DNA from: Deltaproteobacteria bacterium
Lineage (GTDB): Bacteria; Desulfobacterota; Syntrophia; Syntrophales; Smithellaceae
Reading direction: 5' to 3'
DNA length: 32,147 bases
NCBI GenBank assembly: GCA_022703375.1
Contig: JAKLDS010000027.1
Coordinates: 1 to 32,147 of the forward strand
Shown here: one piece after another, positions 8,415 to 17,826 of the stretch
Position numbering within the stretch: the first letter of the stretch is position 1
Layout: every line of letters begins with the position of its first letter
The notes under the pieces: generated by a model
The model's database searches: none
The model's input: the letters and a program-made list of their open reading frames with translations, nothing else
Told to the model about the DNA's origin: nothing
Translations under genes and position numbers: made by a program

Positions 8415-9224
8415 TCATCCATTATTGCTTTTCACTGTTTTCAAGCCCAGTTCGTTCATTATCAACTGCATATCATCCCAGACAAATTTCTTGGCGGCGG
8501 GATTTCTCAGCAGATAGGCGGGATGATATGTCGGCATCAATTTGATTCCCTCGTAGGAATGGAAACGACCGCGCAGGGCAGTTATCGGCGTTTCTGTTCT
8601 CAGCAGTGCTTTAGCTGCGAAGGAACCCAGCGCGCAGATGTAACTTGGGGCGATGATTTGCAACTGTTTTTTTAAAAAAGGTTCGCAGGCCGCAATTTCT
8701 TCCGGCAACGGATTGCGGTTTTGCGGCGGCCGGCATTTGAGAATATTGCAGATATAAACATCCTCCCTGGTCAATCCCATGGCCTCGATTATTTTTGTCA
8801 ATAATTGTCCGGCGCGGCCGACAAAAGGCAAGCCTTGAGCGTCTTCGTCGGCTCCGGGTGCTTCTCCGACAAAAACAAGGCGGGCATTGGGATTGCCGTC
8901 ACCAAAAACAAGATTGCGTCTGGTTTTTCCCAGCGGACATAACTGACAATCCGTCATAGCGAGGCAGGCCTTATCTAAAAGATTCCGGGAATTGGCTGTA
9001 ATTGAACTTCCATATTTTCCCGGGTAGCTTTCGGCAACCTCTGCTCCGGTTATCGCTGCTGTTTTGCCGATATTTTGTCCACCTTTAATTGTCGCTGGTT
9101 TATTCCACCGGATAGCCGCCGCATTGGTATCGCTGTTGACAACAAGGCTTCTCAGCGACCTGACCGTCGCCAGCAATTCCGCGCGGATACTTTCCGGCGA
9201 TTCATCAGGATAACCTTCAGTCAT
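8415..9224 (-). CDS. Family-4 (4Fe-4S) uracil-DNA glycosylase
   Basis: This 269-aa DNA repair enzyme removes uracil arising from cytosine deamination. The catalytic region is FVGEAPGADEDAQGLPFVGRAG, and the late motif is MPTYHPAYLLRN. Four cysteines C93, C96, C164 and C180 reproduce the C-x2-C ... C-x15-C cluster spacing of family-4 enzymes, so a 4Fe-4S cluster is expected. An extra N-terminal extension of ~85 residues with no recognisable domain precedes the catalytic core. The start codon overlaps the coaBC stop by one base (TAATG), indicating translational coupling to coaBC. Confidence 0.96.
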   Translation of the reverse strand: MTEGYPDESPESIRAELLATVRSLRSLVVNSDTNAAAIRWNKPATIKGGQNIGKTAAITGAEVAESYPGKYGSSITANSRNLLDKACLAMTDCQLCPLGKTRRNLVFGDGNPNARLVFVGEAPGADEDAQGLPFVGRAGQLLTKIIEAMGLTREDVYICNILKCRPPQNRNPLPEEIAACEPFLKKQLQIIAPSYICALGSFAAKALLRTETPITALRGRFHSYEGIKLMPTYHPAYLLRNPAAKKFVWDDMQLIMNELGLKTVKSNNG

Positions 9225-10435
9225 TATTTTTTAATTGCACCTTTCTTGTTTATAACAGACGAAATTCTGTCCAGAATAGCTCCGGCAGCTTCGATTTTTG
9301 TCATTTTGGGCAGCTTTTGCACCTGACCATTTTTATCAATAATGGTTATGATATTGGTATCAGCCTGGAAACCGGCGCCTTCTTCGCGCAAATTATTGGC
9401 GATAATGAAATCCATTTTTTTGTTTTTAAGTTTTTCTTTGGCATTAGCCAGGAGGTTTTCCGTCTCCATTGCGAAACCGGCAATAATACGCCGTCCTTTA
9501 TTGCGGCCTATTTCCGAAATAATATCAGGGTTTCTTTCCAGCATAAGCGAAAGCGATTCTTTATTTTTTTTGATTTTTTCTTTTGCCATAACCGCCGGAC
9601 GGTAATCGGCAACAGCAGCCGCTTTTATGATTATCGCCGCCATCTTGTAATTATCCAGGACGGCGCGATGCATTTCCCGGGCAGTACGCACCCTGATAAT
9701 TTTATCGGCAGGGGGCAGTGTCAGAGCGGTGGGGCCGGTAATCAATGTCACTTGAGCGCCGCGTCTTTTCGCGACACGAGCCAGAGCGTAGCCCATTTTG
9801 CCGGAAGAAGAATTAGTTATAAAGCGCACCGGATCCAGAGGTTCTTCAGTCGGGCCTGCTGTTATCAGGATTTTCAATCCGTCCAGAGTCGCGGGTGATA
9901 AAAGTTTGCAAATCTCCTCCAATATCCCGGGAGTGTCGGGCAGACGGCCGGCTCCGGTAACTTTGCAGGCCAGTTCGCCATAGGCGCTGTCCATAATCTG
10001 ATAACGGTGTTTTTTGAGTTTTTTAATATTTTCCTGAACAATCGGATTGGCCAGCATCTTATCATTCATGGCCGGACAAACAAGCACCGGTTTATCCGTT
10101 GCCATGATTGTCGTGGTCAGCAAATCATCGGCAATGCCGGAAGCTATCTTGCCGATGATATTTCCCGTAGCCGGGGCAATGACAAAAGCATCGGCAAAAT
10201 CAGCCAAAGCGATGTGCGCCATATCCCACTTAACGGCCGGCGCAAAGGTGTCGGTATAAACAAGATCGCCGGAGAGCGTCTGCAGGGTAAGCGGGGTAAT
10301 GAATTCACAGGCGCATTTGGTCATAATGATCTTCACCTGCGCACCTTCTTTAATCAGGGCGCGGGTCAATTCGGCTGCTTTATAGGCAGCTATTCCGCCG
10401 GTAATTCCCAGAACAATTTTTTTGCCTTTCAGCAT
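9224..10435 (-). CDS. coaBC: Bifunctional phosphopantothenoylcysteine decarboxylase / phosphopantothenate-cysteine ligase
   Basis: This 403-aa Dfp protein catalyses two successive steps of coenzyme A synthesis. The N-terminal flavoprotein CoaC domain has [16 protein letters not shown], the active-site His at residue 74, PAMN (121-124) and the flap cysteine C157 in [13 protein letters not shown]. The residue after Cys is Lys where many homologues have Gly. The C-terminal CoaB domain starts near [20 protein letters not shown] and has the SSSGKMG nucleotide loop and a late [12 protein letters not shown] helix. It has its own predicted promoter upstream (10465-10493), and the uracil-DNA glycosylase gene is coupled behind it. 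Confidence 0.97.
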   Translation of the reverse strand: MLKGKKIVLGITGGIAAYKAAELTRALIKEGAQVKIIMTKCACEFITPLTLQTLSGDLVYTDTFAPAVKWDMAHIALADFADAFVIAPATGNIIGKIASGIADDLLTTTIMATDKPVLVCPAMNDKMLANPIVQENIKKLKKHRYQIMDSAYGELACKVTGAGRLPDTPGILEEICKLLSPATLDGLKILITAGPTEEPLDPVRFITNSSSGKMGYALARVAKRRGAQVTLITGPTALTLPPADKIIRVRTAREMHRAVLDNYKMAAIIIKAAAVADYRPAVMAKEKIKKNKESLSLMLERNPDIISEIGRNKGRRIIAGFAMETENLLANAKEKLKNKKMDFIIANNLREEGAGFQADTNIITIIDKNGQVQKLPKMTKIEAAGAILDRISSVINKKGAIKK

Positions 10436-10464
10436 AAGTTCATCTCACAAGTTATTTTGTCAGA

Positions 10465-10493
10465 ACTATAACAATGTTTTATTGCAACTTCAA
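10465..10493 (-). promoter_or_regulatory. Predicted sigma70-type promoter for coaBC
   Basis: On the minus strand TTGAAG (10493-10488), a 17-nt spacer and TATAGT (10470-10465) form a good housekeeping promoter, 29 bp upstream of the coaBC start. It separates the coaBC-nfeD-slipin group from the fkbM gene upstream. Confidence 0.55.
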
Positions 10494-10535
10494 GGCTTAA
10501 ACAGCCTCGGAACAAGGCAAGCAGGAAAAGAAAAG

Positions 10536-11321
10536 CTAATTGCTGTTATCAATGGCGGCAAAGTTAGTTGTACGGAATTGTTCGTCAATTTCCCGGTAAG
10601 AGGGCAGCGGGAAAAGATAACCGGATGGTGTTATCCGGTATAAATCCATCTGCAAATCATGAAAGAAGTAAAAATAATCCTGAAAATAGGTTTTCGTATC
10701 AATATTACAGCCGCCGAATTCAAAAGTGACTATTTTGACGGCTTTCTTCCTCAGCATTTTTTCCGCTCCCCGGAAAAGATCAAGTTCATGTCCTTCAATA
10801 TCAACCTTCAGCAAGTGAATGTAATCAATGCCGTTGTTTTTACAGTATTCATCCAGAGTTGTGATTGCTACTTTTTCCGATTGCCAGCTGGTGATGCCGA
10901 TATGGTCCAGTTTTCTTTTTGTCAGTGTGCCGCTGGCGTCTTCATTGTCAAAAAAAAGTTCCATGTTCTCGGAGCTTTTTCCCAAACCGATATTGTTCGC
11001 GATTATTCTTCTGTCATTTGCCGCCCGTTGCGACAGGGAGGAAAAGAAGCGCGGTGACGGTTCAAAACAATGCACTGTAAATTTTTCATCGCCCAGAACG
11101 GACATGACAACATCCAGATATTCTCCCCTGTGGGAACCGACGTCAAAAATGCAGTAAGGAGGTTTTGTAAGCCGGGTCATTTTTTGAACAACATTTTTCT
11201 CGCCGCTGCAATAGACATCATCACCCGTGCCGATTCCCAGGTGGCGATGGCATTTGCGGACAAGGCTTTCCAGAAAATTCTGCCCGACCTTATTGCCGTA
11301 TAGATAATTCAGCATTTTCAT
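10536..11321 (-). CDS. FkbM-family SAM-dependent methyltransferase
   Basis: This 261-aa protein has the class I methyltransferase landmarks of the FkbM family: the SAM-binding loop FDVGSHRGEYLDVV, the acidic motif VHCFEPSPRFFSSL, the family signature LKVDIEGHELDLFRGAEKML and the following VTFEFGG strand. FkbM enzymes O-methylate sugars or secondary metabolites; the acceptor here is unknown. The gene stands alone between ligA/acyP and coaBC, with its own strong predicted promoter and an inverted repeat in the leader. No glycosyltransferases or polysaccharide genes lie nearby, so the context gives no substrate. An internal inverted repeat near the 3' end (10620-10639) lies within codons. Confidence 0.9.
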   Translation of the reverse strand: MKMLNYLYGNKVGQNFLESLVRKCHRHLGIGTGDDVYCSGEKNVVQKMTRLTKPPYCIFDVGSHRGEYLDVVMSVLGDEKFTVHCFEPSPRFFSSLSQRAANDRRIIANNIGLGKSSENMELFFDNEDASGTLTKRKLDHIGITSWQSEKVAITTLDEYCKNNGIDYIHLLKVDIEGHELDLFRGAEKMLRKKAVKIVTFEFGGCNIDTKTYFQDYFYFFHDLQMDLYRITPSGYLFPLPSYREIDEQFRTTNFAAIDNSN

Positions 11322-11332
11322 CAGATAATTGA

Positions 11333-11380
11333 ACCTGTCTGTTATTCAAAGTTGGGGCATCATATCTGCGGCAGACAGGT
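11333..11380. repeat. 9-bp inverted repeat spanning the fkbM promoter and leader
   Basis: ACCTGTCTG (11333-11341) and CAGACAGGT (11372-11380) are perfect inverted copies separated by 30 bp. One arm is in the -35/-10 spacer and the other in the 5' leader just before the start codon. This layout suits a repressor binding to two half sites, but no regulator gene is adjacent. Confidence 0.5.
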
Positions 11381-11387
11381 GTGTCAA
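11359..11387 (-). promoter_or_regulatory. Strong sigma70-type promoter for the fkbM gene
   Basis: On the minus strand TTGACA (11387-11382), a 17-nt spacer and TATGAT (11364-11359) are near consensus. The predicted start is around 11350, giving a ~30-nt leader before the ATG at 11321. One arm of a 9-bp inverted repeat lies inside the spacer. Confidence 0.7.
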
Positions 11388-11398
11388 TGTAAAATACC

Positions 11399-11674
11399 TC
11401 AGAATCTTTTTATGCTGAAATCGGCAAAGGCGCCGCTGGGATGTTCTTCAAAAACAGCTACTTTTTCCACCCGCGCCGCAGGCGGCCCTGTTTTACACCA
11501 TTTCACGGCCTTCTGAACATCAGCATCATCTCCTTCAAACAAAGCTTCCACCCGTCCATCTTCCATGTTGCGCACCCAGCCGGTCAGGTTTAATTCAGCT
11601 GCGGTGTGCCTTGTTGCCGCCCGGAAACATACTCCCTGGACGTAACCGCTGATATAAACATGCATCCTTATCAT
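11399..11674 (-). CDS. acyP: Acylphosphatase
   Basis: This 91-aa single-domain alpha/beta sandwich enzyme hydrolyses acyl phosphates. The phosphate-binding loop GYVQGVCFRAATRHTA contains the catalytic arginine, and GWVRNMEDGRVEALFEG contains the catalytic asparagine and the strand after it. Length and motif order are exactly those of the family. It lies 4 nt after the ligA stop codon, so the two are likely cotranscribed; the association has no known functional meaning. Confidence 0.96.
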   Translation of the reverse strand: MIRMHVYISGYVQGVCFRAATRHTAAELNLTGWVRNMEDGRVEALFEGDDADVQKAVKWCKTGPPAARVEKVAVFEEHPSGAFADFSIKRF

Positions 11675-11678
11675 GGTT

Positions 11679-13996
<2,318 letters not shown>

Positions 13997-14052
13997 ATCT
14001 CAGCAAAGTAAATAAAGATGGCTCGCTGTAAAATCGATAAAATACCGGATAT

Positions 14053-14066
14053 TTTAGCATGCTAAA
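14053..14066. promoter_or_regulatory. 14-bp perfect palindrome in the divergent intergenic region
   Basis: TTTAGCATGCTAAA is perfectly self-complementary. It lies between the divergent ligA-side and phosphodiesterase genes, about 58 bp before the latter's ATG. It has the form of a dimeric repressor operator; no regulator is assigned. Confidence 0.4.
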
Positions 14067-14104
14067 TATATCTTGTTTTTTTATGTCTTATCACTAATAA
14101 TCAC

Positions 14105-14120
14105 GCTCCGGGTAAGGAGC
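14105..14120 (+). promoter_or_regulatory. Hairpin occluding the Shine-Dalgarno of the phosphodiesterase gene
   Basis: GCTCC (14105-14109) can pair with GGAGC (14116-14120) around a 6-nt loop. The second arm contains the ribosome binding site (AAGGAG) located 5 nt before the ATG at 14125, so initiation may be tuned by this small stem. Confidence 0.35.
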
Positions 14121-14124
14121 AAAA

Positions 14125-14601
14125 ATGAAAGTCGGAGTTATTTCTGATACTCATTTGACAGGATTCGACGAAAAATTAAAGAAAATTGTCGATGAGCAAT
14201 TTAAAGATGTCGGGCTTATTCTGCATGCCGGAGACCTTGTAGATTTGCAAGTACTGGATATTTTTGCCGGCCGCGAAGTGAAGGCTGTTTGCGGCAATAT
14301 GGATTATCCTTCCGTCAGGGAAAAGCTGCCCGAAACAATTCATTTCGAGCTGAATGGCTTCAAGTTCGGCTTGATTCACGGCTGGGGTGCACCCTGGTTT
14401 TTGGAAGAAAAAATACTGGCGAAAATAGGCAAGGTGGATTGCCTGGTTTATGGTCATACGCATAAGGCGGTTAATCATAAAAAGGATGATGTCCTGTTCT
14501 TTAATCCCGGTTCGGCAACGGAAAGAAGATTCTCCCCGGCGAAATCCCTCGGTATTTTAGAAATTGACAAGGAGATAAGAGGTAGGATAATAAACATCTG
14601 A
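14125..14601 (+). CDS. YfcE/MJ0936-type metallophosphoesterase (phosphodiesterase)
   Basis: This 158-aa compact calcineurin-like phosphoesterase has all metal-binding motifs: ISDTH near the N-terminus (D8, H10), HAGDLVD, GNMD, FGLIHGWG and YGHTHKA, then FFNPGSATERR. It belongs to the YfcE/MJ0936 group of small two-metal phosphodiesterases with broad activity on model diesters and unknown physiological substrates. It is the first gene of a plus-strand unit with a HIT hydrolase 24 nt downstream. That gives two small phosphoester/nucleotide hydrolases in succession. Confidence 0.93.
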   Translation: MKVGVISDTHLTGFDEKLKKIVDEQFKDVGLILHAGDLVDLQVLDIFAGREVKAVCGNMDYPSVREKLPETIHFELNGFKFGLIHGWGAPWFLEEKILAKIGKVDCLVYGHTHKAVNHKKDDVLFFNPGSATERRFSPAKSLGILEIDKEIRGRIINI

Positions 14602-14625
14602 TTAATTTTACTGGCAGAAGGAAAT

Positions 14626-15111
14626 ATGGAAAAAATATTTGCTCCCTGGCGAATGGAATATATCAAGGGGGAAAAACCAGACGGCTGTGTATTCTGTAAA
14701 TGTTCAATAAGATGCGAGGATTATGTCATCTATGAAGGAAAGACCTGCTTTGTAATGATGAACAGATATCCCTATATCAGCGGCCATTTAATGATTATTC
14801 CCTGCCGGCATTTGAGCAAGATAGAAGACTTGACGGCCGATGAGAAAATGGAAATATTCAATTTAACGGAAACATGCGTCAGGGTGATTAAAGAAGCAAT
14901 GCGTCCCGACGGATTTAATATCGGCATGAATATCGGCAAAGCCGCGGGTGCCGGTATTGAAGAACATATTCATGTTCATGTCATACCGCGCTGGCAGGGT
15001 GACACTAATTTTATTTCGGTCATTGGTGATGTCAGGGTCATTCCCGAGGATGTTGCCACTACAGCGGCAAATCTGAAACCGCTTTTTACAAAATATCATC
15101 GGGAGGATTGA
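14626..15111 (+). CDS. HIT-family nucleotide hydrolase/transferase
   Basis: This 161-aa HIT-superfamily protein has the active-site triad H114-x-H116-x-H118 in EEHIHVHVIPRW. The N-terminal APWRMEYIKGEKPDGCVFCK, with a Cys pair, is typical of the bacterial AP4A-phosphorylase-like/Fhit-like branch. FVMMNRYPYISGHLMIIPCRH forms the core strand. Likely substrates are dinucleoside polyphosphates or adenylated compounds. SD AGAAGGA precedes the ATG. The lapA-like gene follows after 4 nt. Confidence 0.95.
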   Translation: MEKIFAPWRMEYIKGEKPDGCVFCKCSIRCEDYVIYEGKTCFVMMNRYPYISGHLMIIPCRHLSKIEDLTADEKMEIFNLTETCVRVIKEAMRPDGFNIGMNIGKAAGAGIEEHIHVHVIPRWQGDTNFISVIGDVRVIPEDVATTAANLKPLFTKYHRED

Positions 15112-15115
15112 TGAA

Positions 15116-15445
15116 ATGAAAATAATATACCTGATTCTTTTAATTGCGCTGGCAATTTTCATCGCGACATTTGCCCAGTTTAATTCCACGGCTGTGCATA
15201 TCACATATTACAAATATTTTGAATTTGACGTTCCCGCTTACCTGCTCATCTTTATTTGTTTTCTGGCAGGAATTATCATCGGCGGTTTTTGGGGTGTCGT
15301 CGAAAGATTCCGTTTAAACCGAACCATCAGCCGCTTAAACAGAAAAGTACGGGAAATGCGCAATGAAATGCGCACCAGCGGCGAACATCCGCCGATTATC
15401 GAGCCCAAAGATAAATCCGTCGCCGGTAATGAAAGAGGAAACTAA
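15116..15445 (+). CDS. LapA-like (DUF1049) inner membrane protein
   Basis: This 109-aa protein has two transmembrane helices (IIYLILLIALAIFIATFAQF and YLLIFICFLAGIIIGGFWGV) followed by a basic, heptad-like cytoplasmic helix (RFRLNRTISRLNRKVREMRN). This is the layout of the LapA/YciS family, which helps regulate lipopolysaccharide assembly in E. coli. Here no lapB partner is adjacent, so the function is inferred from fold only. SD GGGAGGA precedes the ATG, and the 3' end overlaps the next gene by 17 nt. Confidence 0.82.
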   Translation: MKIIYLILLIALAIFIATFAQFNSTAVHITYYKYFEFDVPAYLLIFICFLAGIIIGGFWGVVERFRLNRTISRLNRKVREMRNEMRTSGEHPPIIEPKDKSVAGNERGN

Positions 15446-15917
15446 ATTCATCGCAGACGCTTCTTTAGGTAAACTGGCTAAATGGCTGCGGCTTCTTGGT
15501 TACGATACGATTGTATATCCGGAAGTTGCCGGCCGTAACATGCTCAACCAATCCCTTGCGCAAAAAAGAGTCGTGCTCACCAGACGAAGAGATATGATGG
15601 AAAGGCAGTTTGCCGGCCGGATAATCTTGATTCCCGATTGTAATGTTGTAAAGCAGCTCCGCTTTTTGATTGAAAAAGTTCCTTTGAACATTAAGCAAAG
15701 AAACATGTATAGTCTTTGTGTGAGATGCAATAAAGAGCTTGTTATCGTTAGCGAAAAAAATGAAGTTAGGGAGTGTGTGCCGCATTATGTTTACAATAAT
15801 TACACAAGCTTTACCCGTTGCCCGGGCTGCGGCAAGGTTTATTGGCAGGGTACTCATTTGCGCAATGCCTTGAATTTTATCGGTGAAATTAATGGAGAAA
15901 TCAGTAATGTTAAATAA
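15429..15917 (+). CDS. Mut7-C RNase-domain protein with zinc ribbon
   Basis: The protein is ~162 aa from ATG 15429. An upstream in-frame ATG at 15363 would add 22 residues lying wholly inside the lapA-like gene and unlike the family. The N-terminal PIN-like half reads KFIADASLGKLAKWLRLLGYDT, then VLTRRRDMMERQF, holding the acidic residues of a nuclease site. The C-terminal half is a zinc ribbon with CVRCNKEL and CPGCGKVYWQGTH. This is the Mut7-C domain, predicted to be an RNase from its PIN fold; its substrate is unknown. It overlaps the neighbouring genes at both ends. Confidence 0.85.
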   Translation: MKEETKFIADASLGKLAKWLRLLGYDTIVYPEVAGRNMLNQSLAQKRVVLTRRRDMMERQFAGRIILIPDCNVVKQLRFLIEKVPLNIKQRNMYSLCVRCNKELVIVSEKNEVRECVPHYVYNNYTSFTRCPGCGKVYWQGTHLRNALNFIGEINGEISNVK

Positions 15918-16113
15918 AATATATGGATTACGGAGAGAGAATATCGCTTTAGCCCAGTTCATTATCGAGGGATATGAAAGGCTGGCTACGGTATCAACGA
16001 TAGATGCTCATCAGGCGCTGATTCAGGTTATGATTATGCCTGATTTTGCAGCCGAAATGGCAGGGCTGCTTGATTATTTAAAAGCTCAGGGAATGATTGA
16101 GGAAACAGTATGA
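15907..16113 (+). CDS. DUF4911 small protein
   Basis: This 68-aa protein from ATG 15907 follows the SD-like GGAG at 15894-15897; an earlier in-frame ATG at 15883 is possible. It resembles DUF4911, whose members share a helix like ENIALAQFIIEGYERLATVS, then STIDAHQALIQVMI and a terminal helix. The function is unknown. The start overlaps the Mut7-C gene by 11 nt and the stop overlaps the mscS gene by 4 nt, so it is firmly embedded in the operon. Confidence 0.75.
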   Translation: MLNKIYGLRRENIALAQFIIEGYERLATVSTIDAHQALIQVMIMPDFAAEMAGLLDYLKAQGMIEETV

Positions 16114-17003
16114 ATATCATGGAATTTCTTAAAAATATAAAATGGCAGGAGATTGCCGCAAGCGGCTTTCGTATTTTAATAATTCTTGTTTTGGCCTGGG
16201 TATTGTCAAAAATTCTCAAAAAGGTTTTGGCCGGATTCAAACTCAGATTACTGGAAAAAGGCCGTCTGGCGGGCAATAACCCGGATGAATCAGTCAAAAG
16301 GATTGAGACTGTAACGCGTCTCATCAGGCAGGTCGTACTAACAGCCATGTGGTGCATAGTTTCCCTGATTATTCTGAAGGAAATAGGCGTGGAAATTGCC
16401 CCTATTCTTGCCGGCGCCGGAATTCTGGGATTGGCTGTCGGTTTCGGGGCGCAAAATCTGGTCAAAGATATAATTTCCGGCTTTTTCTTTATTCTGGAAG
16501 ATCAGGTAAGGGTAGGGGATATAGCTGTTGTCAACGGACAGGCCGGCCAGGTGGAAGCAATCAATATCCGCACTATTTTGCTGCGCGATCTGGCCGGAGT
16601 AGTTCATCTGTTTCCCCACGGTTCCATCACTACCGTAAGCAATATGACCAAGGACTGGTCGGCCTATGTATTTGATATCGGAGTTGCTTACAAGGAAGAT
16701 ACCGACAGGGTAGTGAATATTATCGCGCAGGTCGGGGAAGATATGAAAAATGAAGAGGCTTATAAAAAAATAATGCTGGCTGTCCCGGAAATATTCGGTG
16801 TGGATAAATTTGCTGATTCAGCCGTGATTATCAAGGGGCGGATTCGCACCCGTCCCAATCAACAATTCCTTATCGGCAGGGAGTTTCTGCGCCGGTTGAA
16901 ATATGCCTTTTTCGCCAATAATATTGAAATTCCCTTTCCTCAACGGACAATTTATTTTGCCGAATCAGCAAAGCCCCCGGCTTTGACGGACGCAAAAAGG
17001 TAA
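16110..17003 (+). CDS. MscS-family small-conductance mechanosensitive channel
   Basis: This 297-aa inner-membrane channel relieves hypoosmotic stress. Three N-terminal transmembrane segments are followed by the pore-lining TM3, GAGILGLAVGFGAQNLVKDIISG, whose alternating Gly/Ala pattern marks MscS. Then come FFFILEDQVRVGD, the beta domain (VGDIAVVNGQAGQVEAINIR) and the cytoplasmic alpha/beta cage. It begins with an ATGA overlap with the DUF4911 gene. The C-terminus has an additional ~20 residues rich in Ala/Lys without a clear fold. Confidence 0.95.
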   Translation: MNIMEFLKNIKWQEIAASGFRILIILVLAWVLSKILKKVLAGFKLRLLEKGRLAGNNPDESVKRIETVTRLIRQVVLTAMWCIVSLIILKEIGVEIAPILAGAGILGLAVGFGAQNLVKDIISGFFFILEDQVRVGDIAVVNGQAGQVEAINIRTILLRDLAGVVHLFPHGSITTVSNMTKDWSAYVFDIGVAYKEDTDRVVNIIAQVGEDMKNEEAYKKIMLAVPEIFGVDKFADSAVIIKGRIRTRPNQQFLIGREFLRRLKYAFFANNIEIPFPQRTIYFAESAKPPALTDAKR

Positions 17004-17090
17004 TAAAGGCTGAGATGATGTCGAGGGGAAAATGTTTTGACATTCCATGAAGTATTGATTTTTTAAATTAATTATTCGAGGAGGATTAAA

Positions 17091-17717
17091 ATGCAAAGAG
17101 CGCTTCTTATCGTAAAGTATCTGGTTTTTTCATTGCTGGCCGTGTGTTTTTTATATGCATGTCACAGTAATACATCGCGCGATTTCAGCAATGATTACAC
17201 TATTGATGTAAATCTTCAGAATTATAACCCTAAAATAGACCCCGCTAAATATCAACATTTAAGAGGGAAAAAATTCTGCATGTCCAATATCAGAAATAGC
17301 GCCAGAAATACGTCAAATTTTTCTTTTTACAGCAAAGATTCAAAAATCAGATATCAGCTTTCCAGTTTGCCCAACTATGGCTCTCCGCAACTGCTCCAGA
17401 GCTATTTCTGGTACGCCTACCAGAAAGCCTTTCTGCAGGCGGGGCTTAATGCCGGAGCTGATTGCCGGGAAGAAGATATTCCTGAATTATGGATAATCCT
17501 GCAATCCTTTAATGATGAGGAACTGCAATTCAAAATTACCTTATTAAAGAACAGGGAAACAGCTTATGAAAAAGATCTGGTTGTTACGCCGGCTCCTGCT
17601 TCATCCCGTAATCATACGGCATTACAAAAACATGCTTACGATATTACCGATCTGACGGTTGTCAAAATTCTTGATGATCCGGGCTTTCAGGATGTGATGC
17701 TCAAATATGGAAAATAA
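17091..17717 (+). CDS. Predicted lipoprotein of unknown function
   Basis: This 208-aa protein has a lipoprotein signal: basic start, hydrophobic core (VFSLLAVCFLYA) and lipobox LYAC with acylation at C24. The residue after Cys is His, so outer-membrane sorting is possible. The mature part is soluble and contains no family I recognise. It has a mix of polar beta-like stretches (KFCMSNIRNSARNTS) and a helix AYQKAFLQAGLNAG. A YajG-like or DUF4136-like lipoprotein fold is possible but unproven. An excellent SD (GAGGAGGA) precedes the ATG, and TTGACA at 17037-17042 may be a -35 box without a clear -10. Confidence 0.75.
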   Translation: MQRALLIVKYLVFSLLAVCFLYACHSNTSRDFSNDYTIDVNLQNYNPKIDPAKYQHLRGKKFCMSNIRNSARNTSNFSFYSKDSKIRYQLSSLPNYGSPQLLQSYFWYAYQKAFLQAGLNAGADCREEDIPELWIILQSFNDEELQFKITLLKNRETAYEKDLVVTPAPASSRNHTALQKHAYDITDLTVVKILDDPGFQDVMLKYGK

Positions 17718-17794
17718 AGCAAAGTCTGATTCTTGAACTCGCGGAGCAATTGCCGGATGCCTCCTGGATGCGCAAAGCAGGGATGATAAAAAAC

Positions 17795-17826
17795 GACTGT
17801 CCGGTTATCAGTCCTTCTTCTTTTTT
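17795..17826 (+). terminator. Possible intrinsic terminator after the lipoprotein gene
   Basis: GACTG (17795-17799) pairs with CAGTC (17809-17813) and is followed by the pyrimidine tract CTTCTTCTTTTTTTC. The stem is short (5 bp) and overlaps the stop codon of the convergent radical SAM gene, so the call is tentative. Confidence 0.35.

Noticed and set aside
10620-10639. ACCGGAT / ATCCGGT hairpin near the 3' end of the fkbM gene
   Set aside because: It lies fully within codons of a well-conserved-looking C-terminus and has no T-run after it; chance or codon-level repeat is more likely than a terminator.
15363-15428. Earlier start codon for the Mut7-C gene
   Set aside because: The added 22 residues lie entirely within the lapA-like gene in another frame and do not look like the family N-terminus; the ATG at 15429 begins directly before the conserved KFIADASLG.
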